NCBI RefSeq assembly: GCF_009696325.1
Contig: NZ_VUME01000008.1
Coordinates: 19,560-83,559, forward strand
Direction of reading: 5' to 3'
Source of the DNA: Collinsella sp. WCA1-178-WT-3 (M1)
GTDB taxonomy: Bacteria; Actinomycetota; Coriobacteriia; Coriobacteriales; Coriobacteriaceae
Length of the DNA: 64,000 bases
A program made the position numbers and the translations under genes. The notes beneath the pieces were generated by a model that was given only the letters and a program-made list of their open reading frames with translations, had not been told where the DNA came from and ran no database searches. Positions 9,167 to 16,766 of this stretch are shown piece by piece (within the stretch, counting starts at the first letter, position 1; each line of letters starts with the position of its first letter).

Positions 9167-11446
9167 TTACGCATCCTTAGGTGATGACTTAACAGAAGCA
9201 GACTTGGCTTTGGTAGCGGCCTTTTTGGCAGCCGGCTTCTTGGTCGCGGTAGCCTTGGCAGCGGGCTTTGCGGTGGCCTTAGCCTTGGCCTTGGTCGTCG
9301 TAGCCTTCGCCTTGGCCGGAGCCTTCTTGGCGGTCGCCGGCTTGGGCCTTACCGAGGACGCACGCTTGCGGGTCGCCTTCTTGGGCTCCTCGACCACGGG
9401 CGGCTTATAGCTGCTGGGGCCGCGACGCTTAAGCACCACGCCTGCCAGGCTGGGCACCTTAATCTCGATGGAGTCCATCTGCCCGTTCCAGGGATAGGGC
9501 TCGCTCGAGCAGGTGTAGGGCTCCTCGCCAGCATAGCCGCTGCCGCCAAACTCGGGACGGTCGGAGTCAAAGATGACCTCCCAGTCGCCCTCACGCGGCA
9601 CGCCCACTCGGAAGCTCTCGTAGGCCGCCGGGTCAAAGTTAATCAGGATCACGAGGTCGTCATCGACGTTTTCGCCCTGACGCACAAAGCTCACGATGGA
9701 CTGCTTGGAGTTGTCCGCGTCGATCCAGGTAAAGCCATCGTCATTGTAACCGCGCTCGTACAGGGCGGGCTCGGCGGTATACAGGTGGTTGAGCGCCTTA
9801 ATGAACGCCTGATGGTGTGCATGGGTCTCATACTGCTCGGTCAAGAACCACTGAATAGATTCGTAGTAGCGCCACTCGATAAACTGGCCAATCTCGTTGC
9901 CCATAAAGTTGAGCTTGGCACCGGGGTGTGTCATCTGGTAGAAGGCGAGCGTGCGCAGGCCGGCAAACTGGCGCCACCAGTCACCCGGCATGCGGCCGAT
10001 GAGCGAGCACTTGCCGTGCACGACCTCGTCATGGCTCAGCGGGCAGATAAAGTTCTCGGTAAAGGCGTACATGATGGAGAACGTGAGCAAGCCATGGTTG
10101 CCGGGGCGCCACGGAAAATCGGTTTGCATGTAGTGCAGGGTGTCGTTCATCCAGCCCATGTCCCACTTGTAGTGGAAGCCCAGGCCGCCGTCCTGCGGCG
10201 GATAGGTCACAAGCGGCCACGCGGTGGACTCCTCGGCCATCATCATCACGTCGGGGTAGTGCGCCTCAACAGCGCAGTTGACCTGACGGATAAACGCGCT
10301 GGCGTCCAGGTCCTCCTCGGTACCGTACTTGTTGAACTTCTTTTGGCCAGGATCGTCAATGCCAAAGTTGAGGTACAGCATGCTGGACACGCCGTCCATG
10401 CGAATGCCGTCCACATGGAAGTTCTCGATCCAGTACAGCACGTTGGAGACCAAGAAGGAGCGGACCTCGCCGCGGGCGAAGTCAAACTTGTGCGTGCCCC
10501 AGTTGGGGTGAATCTCGTGCTCAAACAGCATGTGCCCGTTAAAGGTGGCAAGGCCGTGGGAGTCGGCGCAAAAACCGCCGGGCACCCAGTCCATAATCAC
10601 GCCGATGCCCGCCTCGTGGCACGCATCGATAAAGTGCATGAGCTGCTGCGGGTTGCCGTAGCGCGATGTGGCGGCAAAGTAGCCGGTCGTCTGATAGCCC
10701 CAGGAGCCATCGAAGGGGTGCTCCATAAGCGGCATGACCTCGATATGCGTGTAGCCCATATCGCGTACGTAGTCCACGAGCTCCACCGACAGGTCGTCGT
10801 AGGTGTAAAACTCGCCGCGCTGCGCAGGGAAGGGGTCCATGGGGCCGGGGTAGTTGCCGTACTCGTCCGGCTCGCCCTGTGGCTCGTCTCCGTGGCGCTT
10901 CCACGAGCCAATATGCACCTCGTAGATGTTGAGCGGCTGCGACATGTGGTTGTGGCCGGCGCGGCGCTTGAGCCACGCGGCGTCGTTCCACTGGTAGCCA
11001 TCGAGGGTCCACAGCACGCTCGCCGTTCCCGGAGGGCACTCGGCCTTAAAGGCGTACGGATCGGCCTTGTAGAGCTTTTCGCCCTCGTTGGTCTCGATGA
11101 GGTATTTATAGAGCTGGCCCTGCTCGGCGCCAGGAATAAAGCCTTCCCAGATAGCGCTCGTGTGTACGGGCACCAGCGGGTTGGCTTGTTCGTCCCAATT
11201 GTTGAATTCACCGATAACGTGGACGCTCTTAACGTCGGGCGCCCAAACGCAAAAACGCCAGCCGCGCGTGCGCTGCTGCGTGTCGGGATGCGCGCCCATC
11301 TTTTCCCAGCTGCGCTCCCACATACCGATGCCAAACAGATAGACATCGTCCTTGGTGAGCTCCGGTGCGTGCGGGGCGGCTTTACGGGTAGCGGGCTTTT
11401 TGGTTGCTGGCTTTAGCTTTGTATCGCTCACGTTTGATCCCATCAT
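9167..11446 (-). CDS. glgB: 1,4-alpha-glucan branching enzyme (GH13) with Lys/Ala-rich tail
   Basis: Introduces alpha-1,6 branches into glycogen. An N-terminal CBM48-like domain (RGWRFCVWAPDVKSVHVIGE) is followed by the barrel with the branching-enzyme landmarks MEHPFDGSWGYQTTGYFA, GVIMDWVPGGF, GIRMDGVSSMLY (nucleophile Asp), MAEESTAWP (acid/base Glu) and LSHDEVVHGK (third Asp). After the all-beta C-domain, about 85 residues are a Lys/Ala/Thr/Pro tail (KKAPAKAKATTTKAKAKATA), echoing the tail on GlgA. The first in-frame start (11581) gives an unrelated N-terminus; ATG 11446 or GTG 11431 (GGGA just upstream of the latter) is more likely. First gene of the minus-strand glycogen locus; divergent from the HAD gene at 11778. 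Confidence 0.94.
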   Translation of the reverse strand: MMGSNVSDTKLKPATKKPATRKAAPHAPELTKDDVYLFGIGMWERSWEKMGAHPDTQQRTRGWRFCVWAPDVKSVHVIGEFNNWDEQANPLVPVHTSAIWEGFIPGAEQGQLYKYLIETNEGEKLYKADPYAFKAECPPGTASVLWTLDGYQWNDAAWLKRRAGHNHMSQPLNIYEVHIGSWKRHGDEPQGEPDEYGNYPGPMDPFPAQRGEFYTYDDLSVELVDYVRDMGYTHIEVMPLMEHPFDGSWGYQTTGYFAATSRYGNPQQLMHFIDACHEAGIGVIMDWVPGGFCADSHGLATFNGHMLFEHEIHPNWGTHKFDFARGEVRSFLVSNVLYWIENFHVDGIRMDGVSSMLYLNFGIDDPGQKKFNKYGTEEDLDASAFIRQVNCAVEAHYPDVMMMAEESTAWPLVTYPPQDGGLGFHYKWDMGWMNDTLHYMQTDFPWRPGNHGLLTFSIMYAFTENFICPLSHDEVVHGKCSLIGRMPGDWWRQFAGLRTLAFYQMTHPGAKLNFMGNEIGQFIEWRYYESIQWFLTEQYETHAHHQAFIKALNHLYTAEPALYERGYNDDGFTWIDADNSKQSIVSFVRQGENVDDDLVILINFDPAAYESFRVGVPREGDWEVIFDSDRPEFGGSGYAGEEPYTCSSEPYPWNGQMDSIEIKVPSLAGVVLKRRGPSSYKPPVVEEPKKATRKRASSVRPKPATAKKAPAKAKATTTKAKAKATAKPAAKATATKKPAAKKAATKAKSASVKSSPKDA

Positions 11447-11531
11447 GACGCGGCAGCGTGTTGCCTTGGTGACTAGATGCGAAAGGTCCAAGGCTGCACG
11501 AATCGAAGGGACGGCGATAGCTCTATGATTC

Positions 11532-11557
11532 GTCCCACCTCGCGTGCACGGTGGAAC
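11532..11557 (-). promoter_or_regulatory. hairpin in the glgB leader
   Basis: GTCCCACC (11532-11539) and GGTGGAAC (11550-11557) can pair with one wobble or mismatch around a 10-base loop, about 90 bp upstream of glgB. A second short repeat (ACGAATC/GATTCGT) lies next to it. It suggests a structured 5' leader; no function can be assigned. Confidence 0.25.
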
Positions 11558-11667
11558 TTTCGGCAAAAACCACAATAACACCTGTCCGTTACATTTATGG
11601 ACGAAAGTGGATTTACGGTGGCGTTTAATCGGTGAGCGCCATGTTTATGCCACTGACAGAATTGCGA

Positions 11668-11693
11668 TGGTAAAACTCTTGACAGTTTTACCA
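11668..11693. promoter_or_regulatory. inverted operator-like repeat enclosing a -35 TTGACA
   Basis: TGGTAAAAC (11668-11676) and GTTTTACCA (11685-11693) are perfect inverted arms, 8 bases apart, and the spacer contains a consensus TTGACA (11679-11684) reading toward the HAD gene. A regulator bound here would cover the -35 box. The half-site TGGTAAAAC recurs at 11725-11733 and at 1690-1705. Confidence 0.5.
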
Positions 11694-11723
11694 ATTAGGG
11701 TTTCAAGATTTTTAGATTTACGT

Positions 11724-11739
11724 TTGGTAAAACGTTTTT
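11724..11739 (+). promoter_or_regulatory. LacI-type operator-like motif in the divergent glgB/HAD region
   Basis: TTGGTAAAACGTTTTT contains the palindrome AAAACGTTTT with the central CG pair expected of LacI-family sites. It matches the motif at 1690-1705 in 15 of 16 positions. It lies 38 bp before the HAD gene start and 280 bp from glgB. Confidence 0.45.
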
Positions 11740-11777
11740 AGCAGGTTGTTTACCATTTGACATTGAAAGGCTCGTTT

Positions 11778-12467
11778 ATGGACCACATCGCTGCCCCAAG
11801 TGTTGCTTTTATTTTCGATTGCGACGGAACGCTGGTAAATAGCACCCCCGTTTGGGGCCATGCACAGACCGAGTTATTGCGCCGTCATGGCATTGATGTA
11901 ATGATTGACGATTTTGCCCAGTTTGAGCATTTGTCGCTCGAGGACGAGTGCCAGGCCTATCACGACACCTGGGGCATTGGCGCAAATGGCGAGGAGCTGT
12001 ATCGCGAGCTGAGTGACATCCTGATCGATGGCTACTCCAAGGTGCCGCCGCGCGAGGGGCTCCTCGCGTTTCTGGAGCAGGCGAAGTCGGCCGGCATTGC
12101 TATGTGCGTGGCCACGTCCACGCCGGCCGAGCTGGTGCAGTCCGCACTCGCGGGTGCGGGGCTCGACGCCTATATGGAGTTTATTACCACGACGGGCGAG
12201 GCGGGCCGCTCCAAGCAGTTCCCCGATGTGTACGAGCTGGCGTTGCGCCGCCTGGAGGAGCGCCACGGTCACCAGTTTGAGCGCGCGTGGGTGTTTGAGG
12301 ACGCGGTCTTTGGCCTTAAGAGCTCTGGCACTGCAGGCTTTAAGCGCGTGGGCATTTATGACCCGCACGGCCGTATGGAGCGCGACGAGGTTCGCGACAA
12401 TTGCGATATCTTTATCGACAGCTATGAGGACCTGGATCTGGCCCGCGTGCTTTCGTTTGAGGGCTAG
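11778..12467 (+). CDS. HAD-superfamily phosphatase (beta-phosphoglucomutase/phosphatase-like)
   Basis: A 229-residue haloacid-dehalogenase hydrolase. Motif I FDCDGTLVNS (nucleophile Asp, DxDGT) opens the protein; the four-helix cap of subfamily I follows; motif II is ATSTPAEL; motif III lies in the GRSKQFPDVYELALRR stretch and motif IV is VFEDAVFGLKSS. These fit small-molecule sugar phosphatases or phosphoglucomutases; the substrate cannot be told. The ATG at 11778 has AAAGG upstream; an upstream in-frame TTG at 11757 is unlikely. Divergent from the glycogen locus and sharing its operator-like sites, so a role in sugar-phosphate handling is plausible but inferred. Ten bp upstream of the thiamine pyrophosphokinase gene. 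Confidence 0.85.
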   Translation: MDHIAAPSVAFIFDCDGTLVNSTPVWGHAQTELLRRHGIDVMIDDFAQFEHLSLEDECQAYHDTWGIGANGEELYRELSDILIDGYSKVPPREGLLAFLEQAKSAGIAMCVATSTPAELVQSALAGAGLDAYMEFITTTGEAGRSKQFPDVYELALRRLEERHGHQFERAWVFEDAVFGLKSSGTAGFKRVGIYDPHGRMERDEVRDNCDIFIDSYEDLDLARVLSFEG

Positions 12468-12476
12468 GCGAGGGCC

Positions 12477-13118
12477 GTGGCTTGTAAGGTATTAGTGGTA
12501 TGTGGCTCGCCCGTGGTGGCGAGCGCGGATCTGTTGCGTCGACTAGCGGGGGAGTGCGACCACGTTGTCGCCGTGGACCGCGGGCTCGACGCGCTGCTGG
12601 GCGCCGGCCTGGGCTGCGACGTGTATGTAGGAGATGCCGACACGGTGAGCGACACCGGTCGCGCGTTGGTCGATGCCGCCGAGGCCTTTGAGGTTGAGCG
12701 CCACGACCCCTACAAGGACTATACCGATCTGGCGCTGGCGCTCGATTCCGTCCGACGTCGATGGCCGGGTGCAGAGGTGGTTGCGACCTGCGCCACCGGC
12801 GGTCGCCCGGACATGGCGCTGTCTGTGTTAGGGCTACTGGCAGGCTATGCGGACGCCCCCGTCTGGATCGAAGAAGACGAAGTGACAGCCAGAATCCTGC
12901 ACCAGGACGAGACCTGGACCATTGAGGGCGCCGTGGGCAAAACCTTCTCCATCATTGCCATAGCCCCCAACACAGAAATAAGCGAACACGGCCTAGAATG
13001 GGAGCTAGATCGGAGCTCGCTGGGCCTGTTGGCCGACACCGGCATCTCTAATGTCGTAAGGAAAACGGCCAAGATTCAAGTCCACCAAGGAACGGCAATC
13101 GCCTACCTCTACAAGTAA
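12477..13118 (+). CDS. thiN: thiamine pyrophosphokinase
   Basis: Converts thiamine plus ATP to thiamine diphosphate and AMP. 213 residues, usual size. N-terminal Rossmann-like catalytic half: VAVDRGLDALLGAG, then VGDADTVSD and DPYKDYTDLALAL, the ATP/Mg motifs of the family, and TGGRPDMALSVLGLL. The C-terminal thiamine-binding beta domain includes GKTFSIIAIAP. The GTG at 12477 has GCGAGG nearby and lies 10 bp after the HAD stop, so the two probably form one transcript. The 3' end contains ggcaatcgcc, which reappears in the tandem repeats just downstream. Confidence 0.85.
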   Translation: MACKVLVVCGSPVVASADLLRRLAGECDHVVAVDRGLDALLGAGLGCDVYVGDADTVSDTGRALVDAAEAFEVERHDPYKDYTDLALALDSVRRRWPGAEVVATCATGGRPDMALSVLGLLAGYADAPVWIEEDEVTARILHQDETWTIEGAVGKTFSIIAIAPNTEISEHGLEWELDRSSLGLLADTGISNVVRKTAKIQVHQGTAIAYLYK

Positions 13119-13124
13119 GGTGCC

Positions 13125-13240
13125 GCCGCGTGAGGGTTTTATCGGGACGGTGGGCGAGTAGGCAATCGCCGCGTGAGGGTTTTATCGGGACGGTGGGCGA
13201 GTAGGCAATCGCCGCGTGAGGGTTTTATCGGGACGGTGGG
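13125..13240. repeat. 43-bp tandem repeat, 2.7 copies
   Basis: The unit starts gccgcgtgagggttttatcg and recurs at 13125, 13168 and 13211, exactly 43 bp apart; two copies are complete and the third diverges after ggtggg. It lies immediately past the thiN stop. The third copy is also the left arm of the long inverted repeat that follows. Confidence 0.9.
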
Positions 13241-13303
13241 TTAATTAGCTGGTTTTGGCTAAGCCAAAACCAGCTAATTCAGCCCCGTCCCAGGAAAACC
13301 CGT
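13217..13303. repeat. long imperfect inverted repeat (about 40-bp arms)
   Basis: The core AATTAGCTGGTTTTGGC / GCCAAAACCAGCTAATT (13243-13279) is a perfect 17-bp stem with a 3-base loop. Outside it, gggttttatcgggacggtggg on the left pairs imperfectly with ccccgtcccaggaaaaccc on the right. The fold would extinguish transcripts from thiN or mark a small palindromic element. No T-run is present. Confidence 0.75.
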
Positions 13304-13331
13304 AAGTAAGAAGTTCAATCCAAAAAACTTC

Positions 13332-13360
13332 TTGCACAACCAAGGATCTTCCCCTATAGT
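13332..13360 (+). promoter_or_regulatory. promoter of tRNA-Ala
   Basis: TTGCAC (13332-13337) and TATAGT (13355-13360) with a 17-bp spacer, 13 bp upstream of the tRNA. The same TTGCAY-17-TATAGT arrangement precedes the two other tRNA-Ala copies near 45.7 and 46.6 kb. Confidence 0.8.
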
Positions 13361-13373
13361 ATCTCCTCGTCAC

Positions 13374-13449
13374 GGGGGCGTAGCTCAGCTGGGAGAGCGC
13401 TTGACTGGCAGTCAAGAGGTCAGGGGTTCGATCCCCCTCGTCTCCACCA
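13374..13449 (+). tRNA. tRNA-Ala(GGC), CCA encoded
   Basis: 76-nt cloverleaf: acceptor GGGGGCG pairing with CGTCTCC, D-arm GCTCAGCTGGGAGAGC, anticodon stem CTTGA/TCAAG with loop CTGGCAG (anticodon GGC, reads GCC), T-arm with GGTTCGATCC, discriminator A and encoded CCA. Confidence 0.97.
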
Positions 13450-13460
13450 TCGTGAATGCA

Positions 13461-13490
13461 AAGGCCTTCGGAAAACCGAAGGCCTTTTTT
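13461..13490 (+). terminator. intrinsic terminator after tRNA-Ala
   Basis: AAGGCCTTCGG and CCGAAGGCCTT form an 11-bp perfect stem with loop AAAA, followed by TTTTTT. Confidence 0.92.
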
Positions 13491-13762
13491 CATGCGTATC
13501 CACACTACAAACCAAAGTGACGCTCGCATCAACCTGTAAAAAGTTGCGCAATTACCTCCCCGTTTTGTACAAAGTTTGTTAGCCAAGCATAATAGTTTGA
13601 GCAATTCACGCCGCCAGTAATACAACTCAGGCAGTGCTCACCAACCCACACACCCCCATAAACCTGCGGCAATGTGTGCAAGGCGGCACAATATCTCCCA
13701 TAACCACGGCAAGTAACCAATATGTTGCTAAACACACCCCAAAACGTATGGGCTACCTGCTG

Positions 13763-13771
13763 TGCTAGGAT
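13763..13771 (+). promoter_or_regulatory. possible promoter of the exopolysaccharide operon
   Basis: TGCTAGGAT is an extended -10-like element about 470 bp upstream of loaP; an alternative is TTGCTA (13725) with TATGGG (13747). No convincing -35 goes with the first. The AT-rich stretch 13500-13760 upstream shows no believable gene. Confidence 0.3.
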
Positions 13772-13988
13772 AACTAACATTACATGGGTTCAACTGTGTT
13801 CACGGCTCCAGCAAGCCGCAAAGCACAGGGTCGATCAGCATCCGGCCGTAACGGCGGTGCCAGAAAAACCACGAGCTCCAATAGCGTCGTCATGCGTTTC
13901 GCATCGAAAGGCTTTGTTTTTGTCTACGGGCAAGCCGTTCTTTCGATTCGATATTTCATGACTCATCGCAGCAGTCCTACAGCTGTTA

Positions 13989-14030
13989 GCGTGCGGTCCA
14001 GTTTTGTTCCCGCTTGACTGGATCGCACGC
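13989..14030 (+). promoter_or_regulatory. leader hairpin 1
   Basis: GCGTGCGGTCCAGT pairs with ACTGGATCGCACGC over 14 bp with a single G-T wobble and a 14-base loop. No T-run follows within 15 bases. Confidence 0.6.
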
Positions 14031-14135
14031 AGCCAGCTGGGGTCGCGGTCATTTTGCGATACACGTCCGCGACTCTAGCAACTGCACTTATACATACCGT
14101 TCACGGTGGGGCAGAGCCACGTGCTTGTCTAACTG

Positions 14136-14208
14136 GGCTCAGGGTTTGAATATGGAGCGCCTTCGCGCACAAGCGCCCTGGCGAAGCCATACCTAAACCC
14201 CGTGAGCC
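14136..14208 (+). promoter_or_regulatory. leader hairpin 2, candidate LoaP recognition structure
   Basis: Four blocks pair in nested order: GGCTCA/TGAGCC, GGGTTT/AAACCC, TATGG/CCATA and CTTCGC/GCGAAG, 23 bp in all with small internal loops and a 14-base apical loop. It ends 30 bp before the loaP GTG. Confidence 0.6.
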
Positions 14209-14238
14209 ACACGTAAGACAGCAAGGGGGGTGGTGCTC

Positions 14239-14784
14239 GTGTGGTATGTGATCCAGGTCATTAATGGTCGCGAAGATGTAATGCGCGAGCGCATTGAGCG
14301 CATGGTGCCGGCTGGCGCCATTGCGGAGCTCTTTTATCCCCAATTTCAAACCGAGATAAAGGTACACGGCGAATGGGTCAATACGACCAAGCCGCTCTTT
14401 CCCGGTTATCTTATCTGCGATACGGCAGATCCCCGCACCGTGCAACAGTATCTGCTGCGCATGGACGACTTTGCCCGGGTGCTATCCCAGGACGGTCAGT
14501 TTGTGCCGCTGGCAAAAGAAGAGGTCCAGCTTATTGGCAGCTTTACTCATGCGGGAGACCGCGTAGTGCCCATGAGCGAGGCCTTAAAAGACGGCGACCA
14601 GGTCGTAGTGACGGCAGGTCCGCTACTGGGCCACGAAGGCCTTATCAAAACCATTAACAGACGCAAGAGCACTGCTTATTTGGAGCTCGACCTGTGCGGC
14701 CGACGCGTAACTACGCGCGTTGGCCTTGCCGTGCTTTCAGCCGAGCAGCGCGCAATGCGAAACCATAAAAAGGCGATCGCCTAG
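14239..14784 (+). CDS. loaP: LoaP-type NusG paralogue (processive antiterminator)
   Basis: Specialised NusG that rides RNA polymerase and lets it read through terminators in long biosynthetic operons. 181 residues. The N-terminal NGN domain opens WYVIQVINGREDVMRERIER and contains KPLFPGYLICDT; the C-terminal KOW domain has AGPLLGHEGLIKTINRRKST, close to the LoaP class and unlike housekeeping NusG. The GTG at 14239 lies 8 bases past AGGGGGG; earlier in-frame GTGs at 14230 and 14233 overlap that ribosome site. It is the first gene of the exopolysaccharide operon, the standard LoaP position, and follows a structured leader. LoaP versus another NusG paralogue (RfaH-like, UpxY-like) is decided by the Gram-positive context and motifs. 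Confidence 0.85.
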   Translation: MWYVIQVINGREDVMRERIERMVPAGAIAELFYPQFQTEIKVHGEWVNTTKPLFPGYLICDTADPRTVQQYLLRMDDFARVLSQDGQFVPLAKEEVQLIGSFTHAGDRVVPMSEALKDGDQVVVTAGPLLGHEGLIKTINRRKSTAYLELDLCGRRVTTRVGLAVLSAEQRAMRNHKKAIA

Positions 14785-14870
14785 CTGCAGGCGACTGTTT
14801 AACGGGACAGGGAGGATCCCCGGGGGCGGGGACGTAGACAACGGGATTAATAGAGAAGAGAAGAGCTAAT

Positions 14871-16751
14871 TTGAACACTGAATCCAAGAGTGCAAAGCAA
14901 AAGGGTAAGCTGAGCGCCTTCGAACCGTATGCGCTGATGGCCTATGACTTTGCTGCGACCTTTTTCGCGGTGTTTATCGCATCGTGGGGAACGCAGCATT
15001 GGGCATCATTTAGCGGGGCTGCGGGCGCATTCCCGGCAGTTACTGTGCTCGCGGTTATCAACGTCATCGTATTTTGGTTTTTCCACATGTATAGCAGCCT
15101 GTGGCGCTATGCGAGCATTTCCGAAGCCGGACGTATTGTTGCCGCGGTAACTGTCGGTTCGATTATCGGCGATGTGATCTTTAGCGCACTCTTTGGCAAG
15201 GGCATGTCGCTTCGCGAGGACGTCATGGCGTGGGCCATTTTAGTCATTATCTGCGGTGGTGGCCGTTTTGGTATTCGCGCTATGTACGGCAGTCAGCTCT
15301 GGCGTTTTAAAAGCAAGTCCGACGCTCATCTGCCTCGCACACTCATCGTCGGAGCTGGCGAGACCGGATCGCTCACTATCAAGCGTATGCTCAACGGAGA
15401 TCCCGATATGATCGGTGACCCTGTTGCCGTTGTGGACGACGACCCCAATAAGCAGAACCAGCGCATTCACGATATTAAGGTTTGCGGCACCTGCGAGGAC
15501 ATTCCCGCTATTGCACACGATTGTGAGGCAGAGCAGATTGTCGTAGCCGTACCGAGCGCCACACATGAAGAGCGTCAGCGTATCTATGACCTGTGCATGA
15601 AGACAGGTCTTAGGGTCCTCACACTCCCCAATGTTCGCGATATTCCGCAGGATGGTTTAGGCAGGGTTGCCCTTCGTGAGGTCGAGATCAGCGACTTGCT
15701 TTCTCGCGAGGAGAAGTCGCTTGACCTTAAGCAGATGGGCTACGTTACCGGTAAGCGCATTTTAGTCACGGGCGGCGGCGGATCTATTGGCTCAGAACTT
15801 GTGCGTCAGCTGCTTCCGGCAAAGCCTGCGCAAATCGTGTTGTTCGACATTTACGAGAACACTACCTACGAGCTGTATCACGACATCGTCAAGACCGCTC
15901 GTGATCAAGGCACTGATATTCAAGTTTATATCGGCTCCATTACGCATCTTCCGGCGATTACCAAGGTCTTTGAGAAGTACCATCCTCAAGTTGTTTTCCA
16001 CGCTGCAGCCCACAAGCACGTTCCTCTTATGGAACACAACGCCCGTGAGGCAATCGAGAATAACGTTTTTGGCACGCTCAACGTCGTGCGTCTTGCCGAC
16101 AAGTACCAGTGCAGTCACTACGTGCAGATTTCTACCGATAAGGCCGTTAACCCCACGAACGTAATGGGTGCCACCAAGCGTATGGACGAGATGATCGTTC
16201 AGTATTACGCGGCCAACAGTAAGACGATCTTTACGGCTGTTCGGTTTGGCAATGTTCTGGGCAGTCACGGATCGGTCATCCCGCTGTTTAGGCGTCAGCT
16301 TCGCGAAGGCGGTCCCATCACCATTACGCACAAGGACATTACGCGTTACTTCATGACCATCCCAGAGGCAAGCAAGCTGGTCATTACTGCTGGTGCTTTG
16401 GCGCATGGCGGTGAGATTTTTGTTCTGGACATGGGCGAACCGGTAAAGATTTACGACCTTGCCGTGAACCTCATCACGCTTAGCGGTCTTAAGCCTGGCA
16501 AAGACATCGAGATTAAAGAAGTCGGCCTGCGTCCTGGCGAAAAGATGTACGAGGAGCTCCTTATGGACAACGAGCAACTCCTGCCGACTGAACATTCAGA
16601 GATTCGCATCTCCACGGCCGAGGCCGACAAGATGGAAGAGATCAAAGACAAGCTTCAGAGGCTTCGTGACTGCCTCGACAAGGATAACGATACGGTCAAG
16701 ACCGTTCTTGCCGAGGTTGTACCTACGTATCATCCGCAGTTTAACGATTAG
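14871..16751 (+). CDS. membrane UDP-GlcNAc 4,6-dehydratase (PglF/WbpM/CapD family)
   Basis: Makes UDP-4-keto-6-deoxy-GlcNAc, the precursor of bacillosamine-type or QuiNAc/FucNAc sugars. 626 residues: four N-terminal membrane segments (to about residue 135), a CoA-binding-like Rossmann domain (TLIVGAGETGSLTIKRML) and a catalytic SDR domain starting VTGGGGSIGSELVRQL near residue 300. The usual Tyr of the SDR YxxxK is replaced by Met (STDKAVNPTNVMGATKR), as in long-chain dehydratases of this family. A TTG at 14871 is the only start that includes MNTESKSAKQ; purine-rich GAGAAGAGAAGAG lies upstream. The aminotransferase gene follows at 15 bp, so these two likely act in sequence. Confidence 0.9.
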   Translation: MNTESKSAKQKGKLSAFEPYALMAYDFAATFFAVFIASWGTQHWASFSGAAGAFPAVTVLAVINVIVFWFFHMYSSLWRYASISEAGRIVAAVTVGSIIGDVIFSALFGKGMSLREDVMAWAILVIICGGGRFGIRAMYGSQLWRFKSKSDAHLPRTLIVGAGETGSLTIKRMLNGDPDMIGDPVAVVDDDPNKQNQRIHDIKVCGTCEDIPAIAHDCEAEQIVVAVPSATHEERQRIYDLCMKTGLRVLTLPNVRDIPQDGLGRVALREVEISDLLSREEKSLDLKQMGYVTGKRILVTGGGGSIGSELVRQLLPAKPAQIVLFDIYENTTYELYHDIVKTARDQGTDIQVYIGSITHLPAITKVFEKYHPQVVFHAAAHKHVPLMEHNAREAIENNVFGTLNVVRLADKYQCSHYVQISTDKAVNPTNVMGATKRMDEMIVQYYAANSKTIFTAVRFGNVLGSHGSVIPLFRRQLREGGPITITHKDITRYFMTIPEASKLVITAGALAHGGEIFVLDMGEPVKIYDLAVNLITLSGLKPGKDIEIKEVGLRPGEKMYEELLMDNEQLLPTEHSEIRISTAEADKMEEIKDKLQRLRDCLDKDNDTVKTVLAEVVPTYHPQFND

Positions 16752-16766
16752 GGATAAGGAGCCACG

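Larger units (their letters stand above)
13780..14238 (+). promoter_or_regulatory. long structured leader of the loaP/exopolysaccharide operon
   Basis: About 460 bp without a credible gene between the tRNA-Ala unit and loaP. It holds two strong hairpins, 13989-14030 and 14136-14208. LoaP-class antiterminators are known to act on structured leaders of the operons they control, so this stretch is the expected place for the recognition element. The assignment as leader RNA is inference. Confidence 0.55.

Noticed and set aside
13125..13240. CRISPR-like array
   Set aside because: The 43-bp units are head-to-tail with no unique spacers, and no cas gene is near.
13529..13780. 83-codon minus-strand frame after the tRNA-Ala terminator
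   Set aside because: No ribosome site, Cys/Trp/Tyr-rich random-looking translation, and no match to a known family; treated as intergenic.
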